Part shown: piece after piece, positions 1 to 6,755 of the stretch
Layout of the letters: every line of letters begins with the position of its first letter
Position numbering within the stretch: position 1 is the stretch's first letter
Source: CAXXIC01 sp964534355
GTDB lineage: Bacteria; Bacteroidota; Bacteroidia; Bacteroidales; UBA7332
Length of the DNA stretch: 8,167 nt
Assembly (NCBI GenBank): GCA_964534355.1
Contig: CAZHNZ010000158.1
Span: 1 to 8,167, forward strand
Direction: 5' to 3'
Notes under the pieces: model-generated
What the model was told of the DNA's origin: nothing
The model's input: the letters and a program-made list of their open reading frames with translations, nothing else
The model's database searches: none
Made by a program: the position numbers and the translations under genes

Positions 1-232
1 ACCAGATGACACCACCAATTCCCACGTTTTTAAGTGCTTCCAAATCGCGGGTAATGCCCTCTTTGGATATTTGCGTACCCATCCAGCGCCACCAGATTGT
101 TGGTTTGGCATTGGCCGGTGGCGTTTGAAATGTTTGAAACATTCGATCGGTGGTTTCAGCGGCCTTAACAATAGGGTAAAATATATTAGCAAAGATCAGA
201 GCAAAAATCAGCCTTAGAATACTCTTTTTCAT
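1..232 (-). CDS. GH106-like glycoside hydrolase (alpha-L-rhamnosidase type), N-terminal part only
   Basis: I translated this from the ATG at 232-230; 77 codons are visible and the gene runs off the left edge. Residues 1-24 look like a Sec signal peptide: MKK, then a hydrophobic stretch, then an AxA-like end (VKA-AE). The mature part begins with F-Q-T-P-P, then A-K-P, then W-W-R-W-M-G, then ISKEGITRDLEALKNVGIGG. This pattern (PP..A+P..WW+WM....+EGI..DLEA+K.VGIGG) is the typical start of GH106 and related large glycosyl hydrolases of Bacteroidota, whose known members are alpha-L-rhamnosidases. The active site is not in the window, so substrate is an inference. The gene has its own upstream control region (233-481) with two palindromic operators and a candidate -7 box, so it is probably the first gene of a new transcription unit. 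Confidence 0.75.
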   Translation of the reverse strand, partial: MKKSILRLIFALIFANIFYPIVKAAETTDRMFQTFQTPPANAKPTIWWRWMGTQISKEGITRDLEALKNVGIGGVIW

Positions 233-343
233 TGTATTAAATTAAGTTCAATATTTCAGGAATAAACCCATCCGTTCAATACAATGGTGATCAAAGAAAG
301 AGATTTCACCAACAATAGTATCAGATTCTGAACGGGTTAACTA
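233..343 (-). other. Predicted 5' leader of the GH106-like gene
   Basis: An untranslated AT-rich stretch before the ATG, with no Shine-Dalgarno motif. It contains complementary segments: 265-269 with 334-338 (AACCC/GGGTT), 274-278 with 329-333 (GTTCA/TGAAC, with a 4-base bulge between the two stems), and an inner pair 286-290 with 306-310 (GGTGA/TCACC). The fold could be a leader structure, but I recognise no known RNA family. Confidence 0.25.
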
Positions 344-351
344 CAAAATTA
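344..351 (-). promoter_or_regulatory. Candidate -7 promoter box for the GH106-like gene
   Basis: The minus strand reads TAATTTTG, a match to TAnnTTTG. As at the GH30 promoter, no good -33 element is seen about 19-21 bp upstream, and the operator pair sits 45 bp upstream. The predicted leader would be about 105 nt. Confidence 0.45.
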
Positions 352-396
352 GCCCCATTTACTGTCATTACCTATTTTGACAAATAAAAAGGGTAC

Positions 397-410
397 TGTA
401 AACGTTTACA
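397..410. promoter_or_regulatory. Operator palindrome, proximal copy upstream of the GH106-like gene
   Basis: Fourth identical copy of TGTAAACGTTTACA. It ends 164 bp before the ATG at 232 and 45 bp before the candidate -7 box at 344-351. The 16-bp spacer to the distal copy is T-rich on the plus strand and matches the spacer of the GH30 pair at 12 of 16 positions. Confidence 0.8.
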
Positions 411-426
411 TTCTTTGTTTTTTTCA

Positions 427-440
427 TGTAAACGTTTACA
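427..440. promoter_or_regulatory. Operator palindrome, distal copy upstream of the GH106-like gene
   Basis: Perfect 14-bp palindrome TGTAAACGTTTACA, identical to the two copies upstream of GH30. Together with the proximal copy and outer GGGTAC/GTACCC arms it forms a 20-bp perfect inverted repeat. Centre-to-centre distance to the proximal copy is 30 bp, the same as in the other pair. Confidence 0.8.
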
Positions 441-481
441 GTACCCTGCGCTTTATTTTTAGGAAATGAACTAATTCAGGC

Positions 482-3007
482 CTATTCAAGCCATATTTTT
501 TTCGAAAAAATATCTGTTTTGCTTTGTAACTGAACGATGAACAAGCCAGACCTGTTCAGGTCAATATCGACCATTCCTACAGGAAGTTGTCGGCTAAAAA
601 TCAACTTACCATCCACACCAAACAGATTGAGTTGGGTTGCATTTTCATTGCTTATTCTGAGCGTTTTTCCGTTTACTTTAATACGGCTATCATCGTCATT
701 CATAGCACACTGCAATCCGGTTGCCACATTTCCGGTTCGCACCAAGGAAATGCTGTCGATATCGAAAGTACCCACGCTACCAAAGCCAAAAGAGATTTTT
801 GAAGTAAAATCCTCTTTCAGATTGATTTTGTAGCTGTATCGTTGCCATGCAGAGGAAGGGCGCACCCATTTGGTGGTGGTATCGTTCAGAACGATAGATG
901 TTCCGTTGTCGAAATTGGTCAGTTTAAATGTAAACTTATTGGTCGCGTCGGTGGTTGCGGATGATCGTGCAAGAAACCTCAGCAAATATTGCCCCGCGGG
1001 AACCGATATCTTTTGAGCCAGTGCTGCCCCGTAAGGATTGGTACTGTTGACTGCTATCACCCGCATAGAGACCAGCTTTTCGGCCGGATTTGTTTTGAGC
1101 CACGTAAATGCGGTCGAGTTTACCCCTACCCTCTCGTTCAGCCAGTTGGTCTGTCCGGCAGTGGTGATTTCGAAGTCTCCGTTCTTGATGTAGTCGGTAC
1201 TTTCATCGCCCAGAATGGGGATATTATAGATGCGTAAATTCTGAATGGTTCCCTGAAAATTCTTCATCGTTGTATTGGTATTCACCACAGACGAATCGGG
1301 CAAAACCACCTCACCCACAGCCTGATATGCCGCACCCACAGAACCCAGTCGCCCGGCCGCAGTAGCATCGTTGGTGAGCTGTGTAATGCCGGTAACTTTG
1401 CGTTTCAACACATCATTCACAAACATGAATACTGTACCTTTGTTGAATACACAGGTCACTTTCACCGCTTTACCCACTTCATAAACTGACGGTATGGTAA
1501 TATCAGAGTGGTTGGCTACACTACCAATTCTGAAGGTAAGGCTACCGTCCTCGTTGAGCTGCACAGCCCATCCGGAATTGCCGGTAGAGGGAATCCGGGC
1601 AATGGGTGTCATATTGGCTTTGAGGGCGGCATTTACAGTAAAGGTGATTGACATTGCCTCGCCACAACCCACATTTCTTGAAAAGAAATAGAAACGGGTA
1701 TCGCCGGTAAAAGTGACAGGTTCTTTTTCAGCCAGCTTCCAGATAGGCTCACCAATCAGAGGAAATGGTTTTTGCTCAGGGGCTGTTTGTCCGGCAGCCA
1801 GAGGTTTCATAAAATTGATATCATCAATATCGATCCACTGTCCGGCATCACCCGAAGCTGCAATCTCTATTTGCACCTGATTGTTTCTCACCTTTACGCC
1901 CGGGATTGTAATCTTTTGCCAGACTGATGACGTGGGAATTTCAGCCACCAGCTCATTTCCTCCAAAATCTTTCACCCTGATTTTTGCCTCTTTTTGTCCA
2001 CCCGATGAGCGCACCATAGCTGTGAGCTCATAGTCGCCATTTGTGATGTAAGAAATTGGTTGAGAAAGTAAGGTCTGATAGGCCGATGTTTTGGCTATTC
2101 TCAGTTTATACTTATCACGAAACGGGGTATCGGCAATCACTGTCGCAGCATCGGTATTGGCCCCACTGACAATCCAGCAGGCCGGTTTGGTGGCGGCCAG
2201 TTTATCCTGATTGTACTCAAAATTACCATTGGGCAAAAGGTTGTATCCCGGCCAGTCTTTGGCATAAAAACGGAAATATTTGAAAAGAGTTTCTCCCGGC
2301 AGTTTGGTTTTATCCACCGTACCCACACCGTTGAGAGCGGTTAACCACACCATCTGTCCGGCGTTCAGCTCGTCCCATTCTGCCCTTGCCACCACCTGAC
2401 CATTATCGTAAAAAATCACACCTTCGGGCGTACGTTCGTAAGCATCCAGAAACCAACCGGATGAGTTAAATGCAAAAGGGATATTGGCCCGGTGTGGCCA
2501 CGGCCATTCGGTGTATGCAGCCGTAGAGGGATAGTAATAGAGGTTGTTGCAGCCAAGCCACGATTTGGAATCAATTTCGTAAGAGTCTATCTCGAAAATG
2601 GTGCTGCCCGACACATTACTTCCCCTTTGCCAGAAAGCTGAATGAACACCTGTACCGGCCATAAATGGTTTGGACAGACATTCGTAGTAGCCATAACCAA
2701 AATCTTTTTTACTCATAATACCACCACCGGTATTGTGGTAAACACCATCCACCATTTCGTACTTTGCGGCAATGTGCATCATTCCGTCTTTGACGTACAC
2801 ATTCTCTTTCCGGTTGTATCCATTAATACCGGTTCCGGTACGCAGCCCCTCTCGGTAAAGCCAGTTGTTTGTGTTCAATGTATCACCCGGAAATGACTCA
2901 TCGTATATAAGCACGTACCCTTTACCGGCCGGTGGTTGGGCCGGCAAAGAGGTTATAAGAAATAACAAGAAAAGAAGTAAGGAACTGATTCTGAAATGTG
3001 TTTTCAT
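482..3007 (-). CDS. Secreted GH16 glycosidase with CBM-like, laminin-G-like and T9SS sorting domains
   Basis: 841 residues, complete. Residues 1-23 are a Sec signal peptide (hydrophobic LLLFLLFLI, cleavage near PAQ). Residues about 27-253 form a GH16 jelly-roll domain: YDESFPGD start, GYYEC strand, SAFWQRG, then the catalytic motif FEIDSYE that fits ExDxxE with E139 (nucleophile), D141 and E144 (acid/base). GH16 enzymes cleave beta-1,3/1,4-glucans or galactans; the exact linkage cannot be read here. Residues 256-400 are a CBM4/9-like beta-sandwich (NLLPNGNFE start), 428-598 a laminin-G/concanavalin-like domain, and 605-757 a second CBM4/9-like module (YIKNGDFE start). Residues about 771-841 resemble a T9SS type A sorting tail (LFGVDGK, GLFIVQL, ending KKIWLE), so the protein should be exported across the outer membrane. 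It lies 21 bp after the preceding GH16 gene and is the likely last gene of the operon. Confidence 0.88.
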   Translation of the reverse strand: MKTHFRISSLLLFLLFLITSLPAQPPAGKGYVLIYDESFPGDTLNTNNWLYREGLRTGTGINGYNRKENVYVKDGMMHIAAKYEMVDGVYHNTGGGIMSKKDFGYGYYECLSKPFMAGTGVHSAFWQRGSNVSGSTIFEIDSYEIDSKSWLGCNNLYYYPSTAAYTEWPWPHRANIPFAFNSSGWFLDAYERTPEGVIFYDNGQVVARAEWDELNAGQMVWLTALNGVGTVDKTKLPGETLFKYFRFYAKDWPGYNLLPNGNFEYNQDKLAATKPACWIVSGANTDAATVIADTPFRDKYKLRIAKTSAYQTLLSQPISYITNGDYELTAMVRSSGGQKEAKIRVKDFGGNELVAEIPTSSVWQKITIPGVKVRNNQVQIEIAASGDAGQWIDIDDINFMKPLAAGQTAPEQKPFPLIGEPIWKLAEKEPVTFTGDTRFYFFSRNVGCGEAMSITFTVNAALKANMTPIARIPSTGNSGWAVQLNEDGSLTFRIGSVANHSDITIPSVYEVGKAVKVTCVFNKGTVFMFVNDVLKRKVTGITQLTNDATAAGRLGSVGAAYQAVGEVVLPDSSVVNTNTTMKNFQGTIQNLRIYNIPILGDESTDYIKNGDFEITTAGQTNWLNERVGVNSTAFTWLKTNPAEKLVSMRVIAVNSTNPYGAALAQKISVPAGQYLLRFLARSSATTDATNKFTFKLTNFDNGTSIVLNDTTTKWVRPSSAWQRYSYKINLKEDFTSKISFGFGSVGTFDIDSISLVRTGNVATGLQCAMNDDDSRIKVNGKTLRISNENATQLNLFGVDGKLIFSRQLPVGMVDIDLNRSGLFIVQLQSKTDIFSKKIWLE

Positions 3008-3028
3008 TAGATTAAAGTATTTAGAATA

Positions 3029-5038
3029 TTATTTGCTGAAAAACAGCTTCCGCACTACATCGCCCTCTTTGCTTCGAAGTCGAACGATGTAAAGACCGGT
3101 ATGATTAAAAGGAATAAGTTGCTCACCCGCAGTCACCTGCATTGCGGCCACCACAGTGCCATCGGGACTGCAAATTTGCAGTTGCTGATTCGTATCAGAC
3201 ACCACTTTCAGCTGCTGATTAACGGCATGCACCTGAGCGGTATTTGCAGGAACAGTATTCAGCCCGGAAATGACAAAATCGCCCAATCGAACCAACGAGA
3301 GGCTATCTACATCGTAGGTTCCGGTCTGACTGATTCCCAGCGCAAATTTATTGGAATAGTCTTCATTCAGATTTATTTTAAACGAATAGCTCTTCCAGTC
3401 GGCCGAAAGCTGAGCCATCACAGACTCGCTATTGTCCAGAAAATTCGATTTTAAGGTAACCATATTTCCAAACTTAGCAAATATCTTACCCCCATTGGCC
3501 GTGGCACCCGAAACCCGAGCTTTGAAGCGCAATTCGTACAATCCGGGCGAGGTTATTGCCAGTTTTTGAGCAATATTTGTACTGAAATTGGTTGTTCCAT
3601 CAGCCGTATTCTTCACACGAACGGAACGAATGCCCTCTGCCTGACCGGTTGTTAAATTGGAAACAGCAGAAATAACAGCATTCAGTCGGTTATACTCCCA
3701 ATTAGCCGGCATTGATCCCGAAAGGGTTTCAAATCCGCCGTTATTGATCAAATTCAGAGGTAAAGCCGGATCTACCGGTTGATAACAGCGTACATAATCG
3801 ACCTCCATTTGCGTTCCATCGATGGCATCGGTCACAGCACCGGCCCACGCGATAATGGCTTCACTCAGATAAAGAGGGGCAGAGCTGAAACAGAAATCAT
3901 TTTTCACGCGTCGCATCTCTTTGCCATCGCAATAGAAGCCCAGCGAATCGGCGGTCCATTTCAGACCAAAATAGTGGTAATCGCGGGCAAAGTTAACGCC
4001 CGCATTAGAGGGATCAAATACAGACATATCCACCCACTCTGTACCATCGAAATATTGGACTTTGTAGTCGTCGAGAATAGAATTGTAGGTAGTGCCGCTC
4101 AACCAGCCGCTCACAAACTGAATGCAACCAATAGTTTTATCAGCGGCAAATTCAAATTCGAGCCACTTGGCACCCGAGGTCTGCGACACCCAATGTTTAG
4201 AAAGAGTTCCATCGGCCACTAACGGCAGTTCGTAACCGGTACCATACACGCCACTCGATGTAATTTTAGTAGAAGCATCGCGGGCAAAGTTTACCAGTCC
4301 GGCCACATCTTTATCGGCCGTGGCCGAAAGTGCCGACGGATAACCGGCCTCATTCACATTGTAAATACGAAATTCCTGAATATGAAAATGGGAAGAATAG
4401 TTAGATGTCAAACGTATTTTACGAGTTGTAACGGGTATCTCCAGTTGAATAGTCACATCGGGCGTTGTGGCAAACTTAAATGCCTTACTCGCACTCGGAT
4501 GCGTTTGCTTACCGGTAGTGGGATTGGTGGTAATATCCGACCAGTTGTGGATATTTGTAGCCATTTCCGATGGGAAATGACCTTCGTTGATATCAATCTC
4601 GAATTTTTTCCCCACTGTCGGTGTCGATTGCGACATAAACCAGAAAGAGTTGTTGGTACCCGTGGCCGCAGCATATTTGTAGCGACACTCGTAGTAGCCA
4701 TACTGAAACAGCTGCTTGGTCCAGATGCTTCCCGAGGTCCACTCCTGCCCGCCTCTCGACTCTTTGCGGTTTTGCAGTTTCAGAGTACCGTCGCTCACCA
4801 CCGCATTTTCGCGCCAGCGGCTGCATAAAATCCAGGTCTGTGCACCATTTGCAGAGTTCCAAAACAGATCGAGCGCCGCATTGGGGTAATCAAACTCATC
4901 GTTCCAGAAGAGTTTCCAGCTTTTATCACCACCGGGCAACTTCGGTTTGGGGGCATCCACGGCATACGCTATCGAGGAAAATGCAACAACAAAAACCGTC
5001 AAAAAGAGTTTTAATTTTGAATAGTCAGGGGTTTTCAT
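3029..5038 (-). CDS. Secreted GH16 glycosidase with discoidin-like insertion and T9SS tail
   Basis: 669 residues, complete. Residues 1-26 are a signal peptide (cleavage near AYA-VD). The GH16 domain starts at about 39 (WKLFWNDEFD) and carries FEIDINE, fitting ExDxxE with E147, D149 and E152. It ends at about 419 (MEVDYVRCYQ). Between the catalytic motif and the later strand DYHYFGLKW..D...FYCDG lie about 160 extra residues (190-350) that resemble an F5/8 type C (discoidin, CBM32-like) domain, so this carbohydrate-binding module is nested inside the catalytic fold. Its C-terminal-type segment (KIRLTSN..FHIQEFRIY, 194-228) precedes its N-terminal-type segment (NFARDAS...ADG...W, 249-340). Residues 428-585 are a CBM4/9-like module, and about 600-669 a T9SS-like tail (GLYIVRL, VVRKLFFSK). 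The gene follows GH30 after 134 bp. Predicted role: extracellular endo-acting beta-glycanase, probably on a beta-glucan. Confidence 0.88.
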   Translation of the reverse strand: MKTPDYSKLKLFLTVFVVAFSSIAYAVDAPKPKLPGGDKSWKLFWNDEFDYPNAALDLFWNSANGAQTWILCSRWRENAVVSDGTLKLQNRKESRGGQEWTSGSIWTKQLFQYGYYECRYKYAAATGTNNSFWFMSQSTPTVGKKFEIDINEGHFPSEMATNIHNWSDITTNPTTGKQTHPSASKAFKFATTPDVTIQLEIPVTTRKIRLTSNYSSHFHIQEFRIYNVNEAGYPSALSATADKDVAGLVNFARDASTKITSSGVYGTGYELPLVADGTLSKHWVSQTSGAKWLEFEFAADKTIGCIQFVSGWLSGTTYNSILDDYKVQYFDGTEWVDMSVFDPSNAGVNFARDYHYFGLKWTADSLGFYCDGKEMRRVKNDFCFSSAPLYLSEAIIAWAGAVTDAIDGTQMEVDYVRCYQPVDPALPLNLINNGGFETLSGSMPANWEYNRLNAVISAVSNLTTGQAEGIRSVRVKNTADGTTNFSTNIAQKLAITSPGLYELRFKARVSGATANGGKIFAKFGNMVTLKSNFLDNSESVMAQLSADWKSYSFKINLNEDYSNKFALGISQTGTYDVDSLSLVRLGDFVISGLNTVPANTAQVHAVNQQLKVVSDTNQQLQICSPDGTVVAAMQVTAGEQLIPFNHTGLYIVRLRSKEGDVVRKLFFSK

Positions 5039-5172
5039 AACAACATATTATTAAATTTTCAATTTTATAATCTTAAACGAATAGACCGGAACAGTTGGCC
5101 CAACGTCCTTCTCATAGCTAACCGCACAATCGACCGGAACCACTACCAAAGTTTAGTTAAAGAAAAACAGAA
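5039..5172. other. 134-bp gap within the probable operon
   Basis: This gap separates the GH30 stop from the downstream GH16 start. I see no copy of the 14-bp operator, no GC-rich hairpin with a T-tract, and no exact TAnnTTTG box. The nearest match is TAAACTTTG at 5155-5147, whose spacer is one base too long. A 9-bp direct repeat GACCGGAAC occurs at 5084-5092 and 5132-5140. With no visible terminator, read-through from GH30 is the simplest view, but an extra internal promoter is not excluded. Confidence 0.4.
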
Positions 5173-6576
5173 CTATTCCACTACAACCGCAGACAAAGCC
5201 AAAGCCGGCAACTTCACCAAAACCGGTTTTCCATCTCCCAATTGCACCGAAACAAGTTTGTCGGTTTCGGCATCGTTTTGCAGCACCAGAGTATAGTTTC
5301 CTTTTGAATTTTTCACGACCAAAGATGTTGGTTCGCCGGTAGTGAAATGCGCCACACGCACAGCGCCCGGACGAATAAACTTGCTCACAAGATACATCAC
5401 CGCATAATCGGGATTGTAGGTCACAGTTCCTTTGCTTCGGTCGATATTTATCAGGCCGTTTTGCTTCCAGTTCCAGCCACTTTTGCCCGTTTCGTTCAAA
5501 ATCATATTCCAGTAGGCGTAGTTTTCGACACCACCATTCAGGTAGTCTGACACCTCTGTCCAACGGGCCTGAGCCTGCTTGATGCTGTTTTCGCCATTGT
5601 AGCATTTTCCTTCGGTGTGCATCATTTTCACTTTGGGATAAAGGGCTCTGAAATCGTTCAGGTGAATGGGTTTGGTGTATTGCAACCCAACACCGGATAC
5701 AGAATTGCGGAATTTAGCATCGGCAAAAAGCTCCAGTGCCTCCAGTTTTCCATAGGTGCGGTAGGTGCCTGCCCAAATTTCGGTTTTCACTGCCGAACGT
5801 TTAAATTCGGGTATCAGGTAGTTCATCACCAGATTGCTCATCTCTTTGGTATTCATCACACACGACGGGTAGGTCGAGTTCATATCCGTTTCGTTTTGCG
5901 GATTGAGACGACTGATAACGACTCCCTCTTTGGCATAAGCATTGATATATTTAGCCAGATAAAGTGCATAAGCCGAATAGATTTTGACACTGTCTTTCAA
6001 TGTATTATCAGGACGAATGCCCACCATTTTACCCGAGACCTTCATCCATGCCGGCGGGCTCCAGGGCGAGGCAAACAGCTTCATGTTGGGGTTGATTGCC
6101 AATGCCGATTTGATATAGGGCAATACATATTTTTTATCGCGGTCGATTGTAAATTTTGTCATGTTATAGTCTCCCGCCACGTCGGAATAGCTGTAAGCAT
6201 CCAACCCAAAATCGCTTGCGCCAATGGCTGTGCGGCAAAAATTGAAACCGCAACCCGTTTTTTCGTCAAACAGATTGCGCATGATTTCCTGTTGCTTCTC
6301 TTTGGGCAGACTCAACAGCGCCTCTCCCCCATTTTCGTTGAAACAACCACCTATTCCGGTGATAGTCTGATAGTTGATTTGTGGGAAAATAGTGATACTC
6401 TCTTTTTGTTTTCCTGCAACACTATCCTGTGCGAACTCCTTCACCGGATTGCCCGTAACAGGTACATCAGACCTGAACGAGATGTAATAAACTTTTGCTG
6501 ATTTTAGTTGAGCAGACAATGTAGAGATACCCAAAAGGCCTGTGAAGGCCAATGAAAAGAGCGTTGTTTTTTTCAT
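5173..6576 (-). CDS. GH30 family glycosidase (beta-1,6-glucanase or related beta-glucosidase), exported
   Basis: 467 residues, complete, close to the usual GH30 length. Residues 1-22 are a signal peptide (MKKTTLF, hydrophobic core, STLSAQ) with no lipobox cysteine. The (beta/alpha)8 barrel starts with ITGIGGCFNENGG (72-84), continues with FNFCRTAIGASDF (111-123) and SPWSPPAWMK (170-179), and carries the acid/base glutamate E229 in LNPQNET and the nucleophile E322 in MMHTEGKCYNG. YAYWNMILNE (353-362) and the small C-terminal beta-sandwich (about 395-467) are also typical. Known GH30 members include glucosylceramidases, beta-1,6-glucanases and xylanases; the last act through subfamilies with other signatures. 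Two GH16 genes follow, which favours beta-1,6-glucan links, but this is inference. There is no T9SS tail, so it is probably periplasmic, unlike its neighbours. It is the first gene after the paired operators at 6726-6769. Confidence 0.9.
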   Translation of the reverse strand: MKKTTLFSLAFTGLLGISTLSAQLKSAKVYYISFRSDVPVTGNPVKEFAQDSVAGKQKESITIFPQINYQTITGIGGCFNENGGEALLSLPKEKQQEIMRNLFDEKTGCGFNFCRTAIGASDFGLDAYSYSDVAGDYNMTKFTIDRDKKYVLPYIKSALAINPNMKLFASPWSPPAWMKVSGKMVGIRPDNTLKDSVKIYSAYALYLAKYINAYAKEGVVISRLNPQNETDMNSTYPSCVMNTKEMSNLVMNYLIPEFKRSAVKTEIWAGTYRTYGKLEALELFADAKFRNSVSGVGLQYTKPIHLNDFRALYPKVKMMHTEGKCYNGENSIKQAQARWTEVSDYLNGGVENYAYWNMILNETGKSGWNWKQNGLINIDRSKGTVTYNPDYAVMYLVSKFIRPGAVRVAHFTTGEPTSLVVKNSKGNYTLVLQNDAETDKLVSVQLGDGKPVLVKLPALALSAVVVE

Positions 6577-6671
6577 GTTTACGTTAAATTTCGGACAAAA
6601 AATTGGCTGATTCCACCGGTTTGAATCTCCCCGAACGCGAGATAGAAATCAGTTTCAGAGCACGTTATGTA
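6577..6671 (-). other. Predicted 5' leader of the GH30 operon
   Basis: If the -7 box is right, most of this stretch is transcribed and untranslated. It can fold into nested stems: 6607-6612 with 6647-6652 (CTGATT/AATCAG), and inside that 6625-6629 with 6639-6643 (ATCTC/GAGAT) around a 9-base loop. There is no Shine-Dalgarno motif; the bases before the ATG are AT-rich (TTTAACGTAAAC), as is usual in Bacteroidota. I recognise no known riboswitch. Confidence 0.3.
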
Positions 6672-6679
6672 CAAAAATA
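6672..6679 (-). promoter_or_regulatory. Candidate -7 promoter box for the GH30 operon
   Basis: The minus strand reads TATTTTTG, matching the Bacteroidota primary sigma factor -7 consensus TAnnTTTG. No good -33 TTTG is seen about 19-21 bp upstream. The box lies 46 bp downstream of the proximal operator and would give a leader of roughly 90 nt. The near-equal placement of a similar box at 344-351 supports it, but AT-rich DNA makes chance matches common. Confidence 0.45.
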
Positions 6680-6725
6680 GGTGCAATTTGGCGATATGTT
6701 TCATTTTTATCTACTAAAAAAGCAA

Positions 6726-6739
6726 TGTAAACGTTTACA
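6726..6739. promoter_or_regulatory. Operator palindrome, proximal copy upstream of GH30
   Basis: Same 14-bp palindrome as the distal copy, here inside a 34-bp perfect palindrome (6716-6749: A6-GCAATGTAAAC and its complement). It ends 149 bp before the GH30 ATG and 46 bp before the candidate -7 box at 6672-6679. On either strand the dyad is followed by at least six T residues, so it also resembles a weak two-way terminator. Confidence 0.8.
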
Positions 6740-6755
6740 TTGCTTTTTTTTATCA

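Larger units (their letters stand above)
391..446 (-). terminator. Operator pair that can also fold as the operon terminator
   Basis: Positions 391-410 and 427-446 are a perfect 20-bp inverted repeat with a 16-base spacer. Read on the minus strand, the hairpin ends in GTACCC followed at once by TTTTTATTTG, the layout of an intrinsic terminator. It starts 35 bases after the stop of the GH16/laminin-G gene, and I find no other terminator-like hairpin in this intergenic stretch. The stem is AT-rich apart from the outer GGGTAC arms, and each half is self-complementary, so alternative small hairpins compete. Confidence 0.55.

Noticed and set aside
368..427. A 19-codon minus-strand ORF (starting MKKTK) across the operator pair, sharing 15 bases with the GH30 start region.
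   Set aside because: It lies upstream of the predicted promoter, is made largely of operator and hairpin bases, and has no counterpart in the other operator pair. A chance or relic ORF is more likely than a leader peptide.
5094..5104. An 11-base palindrome GTTGGCCCAAC between GH30 and GH16.
   Set aside because: A one-base loop and short arms make a poor hairpin, there is no T-tract, and it is not repeated elsewhere in the window.
5617..6501. A 294-codon open frame on the plus strand.
   Set aside because: It lies wholly opposite the well-supported GH30 gene, its translation is rich in His, Cys and Phe with no recognisable domain, and it has no promoter or partner genes.
6574..6590. A GTAAAC half-site just before the GH30 ATG.
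   Set aside because: It lacks the second half of the palindrome, so there is no dyad; one hexamer is expected by chance in AT-rich DNA.
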